This document shows positions 32,961 through 43,322 of a DNA stretch of 64,000 nt, piece by piece. Position numbers and translations under genes: made by a program. Position 1 is the first letter of the stretch. Every line of letters begins with the position of its first letter. The notes below the pieces were generated by a model, which searched no databases, was not told the DNA's origin, and saw only the letters and a program-made list of their open reading frames with translations. Source of the stretch: Umbilicaria muhlenbergii (taxonomy: Eukaryota > Ascomycota > Lecanoromycetes > Umbilicariales > Umbilicariaceae); NCBI GenBank assembly GCA_000611775.1, contig KK106981.1:1128162-1192161 (forward strand), written 5' to 3'.

Positions 32961-35881
32961 CCCGGCTCCTGGCCCATCTCCTGGCCCACCTTCTGCCTCA
33001 TCGTCTGACCCATCCTCATCCACACCAAACAGAGTCCGACACGCGGCATCGATACCTTCGCTCTCGTCAATCGCCTCGACAATGCTATGCCCATGTGCAT
33101 CCAGTGTGGCCTTTAGGTTTCTTGAGCGGGCCCACAGCAGATTACCCATAGCCTCCAGGGCCTCAATCTTCGCCGCGTACCGCTGGCGAACAAGTGCCGA
33201 TTCCTCCTTGAACTTATCCTCCAGTTCCCTACGATCCAACTTCTCCGTATCCAGAGCTTGCCGATATACCATAGCCTCCTTCAGGTGCAAAGGATTGCTA
33301 CCATCGAGCATCTTATCCTTGTCGGCCAGTTCCGCTTTGAGAGCAACGACGTCGGCCTCGGCGGCGAAGAGACGCTTCTTGTAAAGCTCGTACTCTCTAT
33401 CTTGTACTGCTGCAAACGTCGCATCACTTGCCATAGCTTCCATATAGACCCGCGAGCGCTCCAGTAAGTTTTCGGTTCGCTGCTCAGCGCGCCAGAGCCG
33501 ATTCCCCAACATCCCGATCTCCTCATCTTTTTCATCCAATTCGGATTTGGTGCGGTCGCTCGCCCCGAGTCGGATGATGATCCGGACTTTCTCGCCCAGA
33601 GTTTTATTCTGGGCGTTCGCCTGCTCCAACTGCTGCTCGTACTGCTCGATTTCCTGCTTTCGTTCCTGAGCGCCGATGACCGCTTCAGCTTCCAGACGGC
33701 CTAGCTCTACCTCCAGAGATCGGTTCGCTGACAGGAGTTCCGAGATGTTGAGAAATTGCTCGGCCGAGGTACGGGAAAGATCGCTGTATTGCAGGTCTTT
33801 ACGGGCAATTTCCTCTCTTGAGCGTTCCAGGTCGGCGGCTTGGAATTCGACCTTCTCGGCAAGGACTGCGTTGTCGCTACTAACGATGTTATAGTAGTAG
33901 CTAATGGCATCAATAATGTCGTCCTGACGCAATTTGCCCTTGAGCATTTCAAGCGTAACCTTGTAGCCCTGGTGGATGGATCGTTTGCTCTGTGTGACCA
34001 ATTCCAACGAAGCGGTCGTGGTATCGAGCTTTTCCTTCAGGTTAGCGATCTCCGCCTCCATATCCTCTTTCTCAAACCTCGACCGCTCTTTGGTTTCCGA
34101 CAGGGCCGTCATGCCCTTTTCAACACGCTTGCTGAGATCGATGAGGAGGCGGTCTTTATATACCAACTGCTGTTGGGTATCGCCTTTTATTTGGCGCTCC
34201 TCCTCTTCCTCGTATACCTCCCCACCGAACCACCAATCGCTCTCGGTCTTTGCTATTGCTGCAGCCGCGGCAAGTGCGTCTCGCTCGACGATAATCCTAT
34301 CAAGGTCGGCTTGGAGCATCTTGCATTGCTCGGCCGTCTCCAGGTAGCGTTCCTCAATGCTAAGGTCATGGCTTGGCTGCTCCCAATTAAAGCCCTCATT
34401 GACAGGCTGGGCATCCGCGTTGTCTTCCACATTGGTAATGAGAGCTGTGGGCTGGTCTCGCCCAGTTTCCGGATTACGAGCATGCCAATCGCTAGGCCCG
34501 TCCTTGGCTGCAGCGAGATCTTGGCAGGACTGGCTAACGCTGAAGAGATCATTGGTTGACTCAAGTACGCGTCCACGGAGCTCAAGGATGATCTTTTCCT
34601 TGTCCTTGAGCGCCTTTGCTGTCTGCAAGCCTTCCTTACATTTGGTGTCATGTTCCACCTGCAGATCATCGAAGCGTTGCTGGAGAGTCTGGTGCGTCCA
34701 GGTCATTTGCTTGATAATTTCATCCTTAGTTTGTATCTGGGCTTCTGCCCCCTTCTGCTTCTCGGTGAGAGTCTTGTGTTCGCTATCCAATATCTCCTTC
34801 TCATCTACCACCACTTTGAGACGGTTCTCCGCCAGTACCTTTTTCCAAGTAACTGTTTCGAGCTCATCGAGTGCAGCCTTGAGCTTGTTGCCGTGAATTA
34901 TCTTGAGCTCGGCAACAATGGTGGCATGGTTGTGGTCTTTTGTGTTGCATTTCTCCTCCAAAGTCTCCACCTTTGTCTTCAATTGCGACACGGTCTTGCA
35001 ATCTGCAATCCTTATAAGATCGCCCTTATCACCCAATGGAACGTGCTTGTCAATCGCGGCACCCGACTCTTCAAGGGACGCACGTAGGGCTCCCGGACGC
35101 GGCTGGAACTGTTCGACGTCGGCTAATAGGTTGGCCGATTGTGCCTTGGACTCTCGATCCTGCTCAGGAGTGGATTCTTGGACGTTCATGCCGCCTGATA
35201 ACTCATATCCATCACTTGACTTCGCCGGAGTCGCTGGTGTCGGGATTCTTGGGATGGAGGGCGTCCCTGGGATTAGAACCGTACTGAGCCAATTGCTATG
35301 GTCTACTACTGGAAAACTCGCGGTGCAGTATAAGTCGACGGTCTTATCGCCATCATGTTGTGCCTTCTCGCCGAACCTCTCAATCACCTCCTTTGTGTAT
35401 GTTAGTCACGCTTCCCGAGCTGAATTATAATTAGGGGTAACACTCACCTCCCTATCGGTACTATTCTCTTCCCCAGCCACCGGAGTGTCGTTGACATTTC
35501 CATCCGCCTCGCTTGTGTCGATCTGATCTAGAACCTCGGAGGATTTGGGTAGTGTAAGGACCTCGTCTACTGACAGGCTGACTTGCTGAACGTCGTCGTT
35601 GAGAATGGCGTTCTCTGCTGACAAGCTTATACGAACATTATCCTACAATACGTTAGGATGGCTGTGCAGATTTGGGTGGCAGTCCGCTCTTACCTTCTTC
35701 GCCTTGGTGAAAAGCTTCTTGGTCGCCTTAATCAGCCTCTTGGTTAGATGCAGAGACTTGTCGAGTTCTGGCTTGATCGTTGACTCCTCGAGCTATGTTA
35801 GTAGAGACTTACAGGGTGTAATAGAAGAACACTTACTTTAGGGTCCTTCCCTGTGTGAGGGAGTTTCGACAGCTTAGCCAT
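32901..35881 (-). CDS. Long coiled-coil protein of unknown function
   Basis: Exons 35881-35837, 35792-35694, 35642-35448 and 35390-32901 give 942 residues. The short first exons encode a basic start (MAKLSKLPHTGKDPK, then KRLIKATKKLFTKAKK). Residues about 115-210 are Pro/Thr/Ser-rich. From about 260 to 890 the protein is almost all heptad-like helix rich in Glu, Lys, Leu and Ala (KTKVETLEEKCNT, LEDKFKEESALVRQRYAAKI), so it should form long coiled coils, as in myosin tails or structural scaffold proteins. No motor, ATPase or other catalytic motif is visible. The tail is acidic. I do not recognise an orthologue. The stop at 32901 lies in a Gly/Pro repeat and may be an artefact (see the overlapping frame). 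Confidence 0.75.
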
Positions 35882-37198
35882 CGTCAGTGGGCGTATTCCT
35901 TCTCTGGTCACCCAAGGAGGAGGTAATGGTAGAAGATGTTAGTACGGTGGTAATGGTGAAACGAGAATGTCTCTATGAAAGAAGGCAACTCTTGTAATCC
36001 AATGTAAGATCTCAGACGAGTGAGGCACGATACCTTGATATAAGGAAATTCGTGGTTGTCGATACATATGGATTGTGTGACGTTGCACATGGGGGAGGAA
36101 GAAAGGAAAGAGAGACAAGGAAGCGGTTTATAAAGGTACGGATGAAAGGTTGACGATTTCATTCTCTAACACTCAAGCAGTATAACACTCCTCAGGGAGT
36201 GTGGATCATCCAACCAGATGAAATGAGAGAACTCTTTATGCTAACACTTCGAGCTGGATAACACCTCATTGCTGTGAATGAAACAGCGAACCAAGAGATC
36301 CTCTGTTTGCTATAGAGCGTCCGCCGCCGACGTGCCAGCACGAAGCTGGTTATATCATGGTAGTGTGTGCTGTCTATCAAAGTCTCGAGTAGGTTATCCA
36401 TTTTTTGAGCCAAGGAAAGACTCATCTTGAGACTGTCTTGTGCAAAGACCGCCGTAATCCTGGTTTAGCGTCTTATATCAGGGAAATGGTCGCTGTAATC
36501 ATACTCAGCAGGGCGGGCGAACGGATATACATCAAGTGAAACCGTAAGGTCTGGCAAGTCTGCCATTTGATTGCCCTCATTCCGTTGAGGCTAAGAGAAA
36601 TAAAATACGCATGAATGCAGAGTTAATGGGTAGATGTGATGCATGTGGACGTATATGCTGTCACCTGCTTGGAACTTCACGGAGTGATTTAGTCCCAGCT
36701 CGAAGTTAACGCAAGTGAAGCCTGACAGGTTATATGAATTCTACCAGCCCCGAAAACGGCCGTGGCTTTGGACCACTTGGAATCGCTGCAGAAGACCGGC
36801 GGTGGAGCGTGGTCTATCGCGGCGTTGAAGTAGTCGGAAAGCACTGCAACCTAGAGTCTTGATTTATATGAGCACTAATTGTAATCCGTGTAAAATGCCG
36901 CGGAACATGTCAAGTAGGGTATGAATAACGACGGCCTGCCGCCTTCTTCCTCTAACTTATTGAAGTTCGTTGCTGACTCGTTTGGATCTCCTAAAGGGGT
37001 TAGTGCAGGGTCGAGAGGATCTGGATCACGTCGGAGTGCCTGTACCCGCTCGGGTACATGCCCTGCGAGCCTGCCTCCCGCCATAAGAGGGGTGAGGGGG
37101 TGGAAGGATTCGTCCAGGTGACATTATATTTTAAGCTCAGCAGTAGCACTCCAATTCCATGACAGCACAGCAGATGGAGGTTTGTGTAACCTGCAAAA
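35882..37198. other. Intergenic between divergent genes
   Basis: About 1.3 kb between the coiled-coil gene and the Zn2Cys6 gene, which point apart. No supported gene or repeat was found. Confidence 0.45.
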
Positions 37199-39369
37199 AT
37201 GTCTCAAGCCCATGATCGGAATAGCAGAGCAAAGTCTTGCACAGCGTGCAGACAGGTCAAGGTAAGTCCCCCTTGGATATGTGCTTTCGAGGTAGTTGAC
37301 GAGTAACGTGTCGTCCTGTAGCTGAAGTGCGATGCAGCTGTCACTTTTCCTGCTGCCTGCTCGCGCTGTAAAACCAAAGGACTCGACTGCAGAAGGGACA
37401 ATACTTTCAAGAGAATTCCAACGCGACAGTGAGGGGCTTCCTCACGCTGATTTTTCTCGACATGCCATTGATATATATAATACAGTCGACTAGAGGAAGT
37501 AACAAGTAAACTATCAAACCTCGAGAAGGCGGTGAAGCTCGGTCATCTAACCACTGCTTCCAACGTTGCCGGAGAGGTACCGCCATTAAGTCGAGCCATT
37601 CTCCAACCACAATTAGGAGCGTCGGAGCATATAAGCTTCAATTCATTTGCGGGCGCTGGCAAGGGCTCGACTTACCATGGAAACCTTTCCGACAATGGCC
37701 AATGGATTGATCTGCAGGCGCTCGAGAAGGAAACACCTCCAGCGCAATACTGGACCCTCGGGGAAACCACGGTGACCTCTGAAACCCTCATATCTCTGTT
37801 CAAACAGTACGCCGTACCCTGTTCATCATAAGGACGCAGCGCTTACCCAGATCTAGCTTCGAGCGCCACTATTATCATCATCTGCCCATCTTAGAGAAGG
37901 TACATTCCGTCTCAACCCTTCACCAGTCAAGTCCTTTCCTGTTCTGGACCATCGTTATTTGCAGCGCCGGACGTCACCCCACGCACAAGCGCCTTGGAGC
38001 GCATCTGTTACCGTCTTACGAGGGATTGCTGTTTACGAATATCGGAAAACCGATTCATTCAATTCAGACCGTGCATGCAATCCTGCTACTTTGCCTTTGG
38101 CCTCTCCCTGTCTTTGACCAGTCCGACGACCCCAGCTGGAACTATGTCGGCCTTGCCATGAACGCTGCAATGCACCTGGGCTTACATCTCAATTGTAAAC
38201 AGGACCTTTTCGGGTACGAGGAGGCCATGGTCGACGACGCCAGTATGGATGTCAGGAACATGACGTGGATGGCATGTGCTCAGATCAGCACTCAGTAAGC
38301 CGCCTGATACGGCAGAGAGATGGCTCTGACAGGGTATAGAATCAGCTGTTTCGTGGGGCTCCCTCCTCATCTATCATCGACGCCACAACTTGACCATCTG
38401 GCTTTCCTTTGCAGGACTACTACAAGATCAAGAAGCTTTGCGGCCGAAACGGAGATTCAGCGTCATGTCACGCGTTACATGGGGGCATTGGACGGTCCCG
38501 TTGATCCCCTCACTCAGCAATCTCTGATTCATCTCTTTGATCAAGAATTGGAGGCTATACGATCGAATTTCCAGGACGGATGGTCATCAGAATTAGAGAT
38601 GAGCCTTCAAAGCGCCAAAATCTACCTGTATGCCTTGTGCTTCATCTACGAAGGTTCGCAGGTACTCGGAGATTTCGGTGTTCACAAAGTCTCGTATTCC
38701 ATGATCCTTCGCTCCGGACTGAGGGCGGCTGCGCGTTTGGTCCATTTGTTCGATGAAGTTACTACATTGCCCCAGGGTCATGGCTCGTTCGCAACCTGGC
38801 TACCTAAGTATCATTTCAGAAATCTGGCATTCTCGGCAACATTCTTACTCACCTTCGTTGCCGCCTTCCCAGACGCCGCCGAATCCGACAAGGACCTCGC
38901 GATAAACAGTGTTACACTTACTTATCAGATCTTCTGCCGTCTTTCGCCCAGCGGGCAATCCTCCCGTACGGGGCAGACGATTGAGCTTCTAGGTCGCATG
39001 CAGAGGTCTGGAGCTAGTCAAGTAACGCTCCATGTCAAGTCCCGATTTGGCGCCTCCCTTCTCTACAACGCCTTGCGGGCAGCGAAGAAGATACGCAACC
39101 GCCAAAAGAGTGCAAGTACCCAACCGTCCCCGAACGAGGAAGTCCTTTCACCTCGACTAGTGCAAGCACACGAGGCCCAGGTGCCCCAATTCACGGATAA
39201 CGGTGTCAGTCCGTTCGAACACAGTGGGCAGCCGGACCTCAGTCAAGAGTTCAGCTTCCCATGGGGTCTGTGGGACCGTTCGGCAGATGCGCTTTTCGAC
39301 ACCGTGATGCTTGGGGAGGCGTATGGAGGATATCAGAATGATATCCAGAACATGGCGGATATATCCTAA
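37199..39369 (+). CDS. Zn2Cys6 fungal transcription factor
   Basis: Five exons, 37199-37261, 37322-37428, 37486-37806, 37851-38294 and 38346-39369, give 652 residues in frame. The DNA-binding zinc cluster is split by intron one: KSCTACRQVK joined to LKCD, then CSRCKTKGLDC, matching CX2CX6C...CX2CX6C. A short coiled linker (LEEVTSKLSNLEKAV) follows. The middle region (YYHHLPILEKVHSV, FLFWTIVICSAGRH, AMNAAMHLGLHL) is the usual fungal-specific regulatory domain. The DNA-binding part resembles activators that read CGG half-sites. The fourth intron (38295-38345) is the least certain join. Lying at the left edge of the accessory region, it is a candidate regulator of nearby genes, but no direct evidence links it to the polyketide synthase. 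Confidence 0.88.
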
Positions 39370-40270
39370 CAGGAATTGCCCTTGTGTAGATCTGTGGAAT
39401 GGACTAGACCAGTTCTCTATACTCGTATGTTGGCAAGCCGGTGCGCACTCATCAAGACGCTAAGCAACAACAAGCCTGCCAAGGCACGTTTGCAACGGTA
39501 TCTACAATTGAAAGCAAACTGTTTGGCTACCAATGCAACCTCGCATACATCGCCGTTCGGAATTCCCGCCGTGTTAGAGCTGATAGGCCAATCTTACCGA
39601 GTCTATTCCGTACGCACTGCGCATTATGGGCGCTGGGCGCTGGGCTAGCTCATCCCAGCGTTGCAGCAAGATAAAATTGTGCGCGACGGAGGCAATGAGG
39701 CAATTTACCTGCTGGCGCGGCGTGCGCAATCTTCGCATACGCACGAGCCTCGTAATGCAGGCACGCCCTCCTGCAACTACACTTTCCACCGGATTTACTA
39801 TCTTACGCTCTAATGCGCAAACACATTTTCGTCCCTACCAGTGGACCAATAACGAAAGCGGATTGTCTGTTACGGGATGAAACAGCTGGCTTCACAAGTC
39901 AGCGTAGAGAATGGGGCGGAGCATAAGCGCGATTTTCGGAGTCAAAGTGCGACGTTCGCAACTCGGCCTCACTGGCCAATCAGAGAACAGAATTTATCGC
40001 AATACAAACGCGCGCCCACTACAATTCATATGTTGATTGCGGTCTGCCATTCACATATAAACAGTGGGACTGCCTTCAATATTGACAGCATCACATCAGA
40101 GACCGTCTTACAATTTCCACAGCGCGCAGTTCACTTGATACCTCAAGCCATTGCCCTTAGGGTTAAACTTCGAGAACATCTTCGCTCGCCTACTGCATTC
40201 CTACCAAAACACCCAACGCCTTCCAACGCCTCTTGTAACACCAGCTCCTTCCCCTGAAAACCCTCACAAG
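39370..40270. other. Intergenic with the RTA1-like promoter
   Basis: About 0.9 kb, no supported gene. The right end holds the promoter described separately. Confidence 0.45.
40054..40270 (+). promoter_or_regulatory. Core promoter and leader of the RTA1-like gene
   Basis: A TATA-like box (CATATAAA, 40054-40061) is followed by a C/T-rich leader (about 40180-40260) that runs to the ATG at 40271. Spacing of about 210 bases from box to start codon is normal for filamentous fungi. Confidence 0.5.
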
Positions 40271-41387
40271 ATGGGTCTCATCGCCAATCCCGTAATTCCA
40301 GATGCCCTATGCACGCTCAAAACATGCAGTCTTCTGCAGGCGCATTTCCAATATCTCCCTTCTCTCCCCGGAAATGCACTCTTCCTCGCCATATTTGCCT
40401 TTTACCTCGTGGCCCAGATAGGGCTCGGAGTCAGATATCGAACATGGGGTTTTATGGGTGGAATGGTCGGTGGGCTCATTCTTGAGGTTCTGGGATATGT
40501 AGCGAGGGTTCAGATGCACAGTGTACGTCATCGCAGCTCAGTCAAGACGGCGAGAACTTATTGACCTTGATTGACCTTGATGTAGAACCCGTTCACAGAC
40601 CCGATGTTCTTGATGTATCTCGTCGTCCTCACCATCGGTCCGGCCTTCCTCACAGCATCCATCTATCTCTGCCTTGCCCGCATCGTCATTGTGTACGGTG
40701 AACAACATTCGCGTTTCCGCCCTAGGACGTATACGATAACATTCATTACCTGTGATTTCATCTCGCTTCTACTGCAAGCAGCTGGAGGTGCCATCGCTTC
40801 CGGAGCAAATACTTATAAGACAGACCAGATGGGTATCCATATCATGGTTGCCGGTCTCTCGTTCCAGGTGTTTTCCCTCGCAGTCTTCGCCGTGCTCTGT
40901 GCCGAGTTTGCATGGCGTGTACGGAACTCCGGCCAGAACTACGAGGAGAAATTCTTTGCACTAAGAAACACCTTCATGTTCAAGGCTTTCCTCTTCTGTG
41001 AGTATCTTCACTGCCATTTATTCGGCCCTGGTGTTCTGTCCTCCGCCTAGCAATGAAAGCTAACTGTCCGCGCTCTCAGCCTTGGGAGGCGCCACCCTCA
41101 CCATCTTCATCCGGTCCTGCTACCGAGTTGCGGAATTGAGTCAGGGCTTCCACGGCAAGCTCGCCCAGTCGCAGATCACATTCATGGTCCTCGAAGGTTC
41201 TATGATCATCATCGCAGTCAGCCTCCTTACCGTCTTCCACCCTGGTATCGCGTTCGCGGGCAACTGGTCAGCGGCCGGCTGGTCGCTTCGCAAACCCAGA
41301 TCAACCACATATTCTGGCACTATGGAAGTGTCTGGTGGGCTTGAGGAAACGAAGGACAGGACTGTGGTAGAGACGTCACGAGTTTGA
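40271..41387 (+). CDS. RTA1-like seven-helix membrane protein
   Basis: Three exons, 40271-40522, 40586-40997 and 41080-41387, give 323 residues. About seven hydrophobic helices are visible, for example ALFLAIFAFYLVAQIGLG, GMVGGLILEVLGYVAR, MYLVVLTIGPAFLTASIYLC and FITCDFISLLLQAAGGAIAS. The last two contain the family marks: the GPAFxxAxxYxxL run and the FxxxDxxSxxxQxxGG run. RTA1/RTM1/RSB1 proteins are linked to lipid translocation and to resistance against sterol-acting or other toxic compounds. In the first intron, ttgaccttga is repeated twice in tandem. As a membrane protein beside a regulator and oxidative enzymes it could serve self-protection, which is only a guess. Confidence 0.9.
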
Positions 41388-42378
41388 GAAGTGGCTTGGC
41401 ACTATATGGAGGGGCAGATGAAGGGAGCAACATGAAAATATTTCTTATGGGTCTGACAGGTGCATGTAAGGTTAACGCATTTCTTTCTACCGACCATGGA
41501 CGGTATAGATCTACGTATTTCGCATTTCTAGATAGCGGTGTCATTGTTTGGAGATATACGCCTAATGCGGGTCAATTTATGCTGTTTATGCCTCTTATAT
41601 TCTCTCATGTCAAACTATTCAACCTCTGACTCTCTAGTGTCTCCAAACTCACTCTACGACTAATGGCTCGGTTCCAAACAGACACTGACTTCAAAGCCGC
41701 GGCCAGACCTCACAGTCACCTTCAACGAACTACTAGGCACCCCTCGGTATCACCCTCCGTCCTCCTTGAGATAGTTCGAATCATCCCAGTGGACAGTGGT
41801 TTGGGCAAGGCTCGATGAAAATTAACATACTGTAGGAATATCTCGACACCCAATAAGCCTATGCCAACGACACAAAACGTCCTAATCCAGCTCGTCTGTT
41901 CTTGTTAGTGCCTGAATAAGCATGCCCACAATGACGATCCCCGGCTGTGGCTAGGTCGATATTCCTTCGTTCAAACGTGCGATTGGTATTTGGGTCGAAT
42001 GCCAAGATTCAAGCAAAGTTTCGTTTGGCGGAGGATCGAGCACAACTGCAGCAGCGACGCAGGAGTGACGGAGCGGCGGCGGAGCAGTGAAGACCACAAC
42101 GGCAGCAGGGACGACGGCAGCAGAGGTGAGGATAGAGACAGGTAGGCGGAGACCAAGAACTGCGTTTATGACACAGTTAAGTTTCTCAAAAAACGTAGAC
42201 AAAAGCATAATTTTTAAATTACTTAAATTGTTCATTTCGAACATCTACTTTCTAACCTGGACATAAAAGAAAAGGGTGTAAAAGAAGTAGGGAAAGCGTA
42301 AGAAGGCAGACGTCTAAGCCGCGAGAAACCGAGTCGCTGGATCTAAAGAGAAGAAGGCTTTGATGCTTTAGATGGGGT

Positions 42379-42419
42379 GCTCCGGAGGGTTACGTCTGTT
42401 TGAGGCGTTGCTCCGGAGG
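42379..42419. promoter_or_regulatory. Paired CTCCGGAG palindromes
   Basis: The ten bases gctccggagg occur at 42379-42388 and again at 42410-42419, 31 bases apart, each centred on the palindrome CTCCGGAG. Inverted CGG-type half-sites are what Zn2Cys6 factors bind. They lie about 0.9 kb upstream of the GMC gene. Function is inference. Confidence 0.3.
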
Positions 42420-43151
42420 AATACGGCTTGTCTCCGGGCCGTCAGACAGCGAAGTCCACACCAAAACGACTCCAGTTACTCGGTACCACACCACAGATAG
42501 AACGAGCCCGCTTACATACCTTATTAATTCACTAGCGAGAAACTAGACTTCGCTGGGCAGCTAAATGTCAGCATTTTTAGGGGCGACGAAGGCCGACGCT
42601 TGCATATTGGTGATGAACTTTATAGGTAGAAGAGCTGTATCTATTATCTAAGTAATGCTATGCAGGGTCATTTGAGGCCCCTGAGTTCTATATAAGATAC
42701 CACAGTTTTTTTTATTTTCCCTGGGATACGACTACTATTTTACCGCTGAATCCCACAATACGACTAATCCCCCCTTTCAAGCCCGTCTTGGCAGGTAATC
42801 GAGCATGGGCGCCATCCGCTTGCCACTAGATCTTGGGGTGGCGGCGATGCAACGCGTGACGTACGCCCTACTGAGTTGCGCCTCCCGTTGATAGCGCTGC
42901 CTGACGGCCCAGAGACAAGCCGGGAGGAGTACATCAACTGGAGGGTTACTCCGTGGAATATCAGGAAGAAAGGTACTGCCGAGTCAAGCTCTTTAAGGGG
43001 GGTCCATCAGCTGGATTAGTACTCATCGTGGCTGGACCGGACAAGAGCCAGACAAGCTGAACAGGGATCGGAAGGGTTAGATTGCGGCTCAGCTGCTCAC
43101 TGAATGTACCCTTTCCCAAAAAGGCACAGCAAATCAATCCTCCAAAAATGC

Positions 43152-43322
43152 TTTATAAACAGCCAAAAGGTCGTAGACCAGTCAAAGATTATTAAAAAGT
43201 ATTAATACAGCTCAAGTTGTGTACCTCTATCATTGCTGCTCTCTTGTTTATTCTCTATCTCCCTTTCTTAGCATCTTTGTTTCCTCGCACAGACTAGAAT
43301 TTCCAAACGAGATATTCTCACC
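43152..43322 (+). promoter_or_regulatory. Core promoter and leader of the GMC oxidoreductase gene
   Basis: A TATA-like box (TTTATAAA, 43152-43159) is followed by a C/T-rich leader (about 43229-43275) and the ATG at 43323. Confidence 0.5.

Larger units (their letters stand above)
41388..43322. other. Long intergenic stretch
   Basis: About 1.9 kb without a supported gene. It contains a GC-rich simple stretch near 42030-42130 (gcagcag and cggcgg words), two copies of an eight-base palindrome near 42380-42419, and the GMC gene promoter at its right end. It may hold old mobile-element debris, but I could not identify any. Confidence 0.4.

Noticed and set aside
33840-34559. 239-residue plus-strand open frame
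   Set aside because: It lies wholly opposite the helical region of the coiled-coil gene; Leu/Glu-rich coding DNA often leaves long open frames on the other strand. No domain is seen in it.
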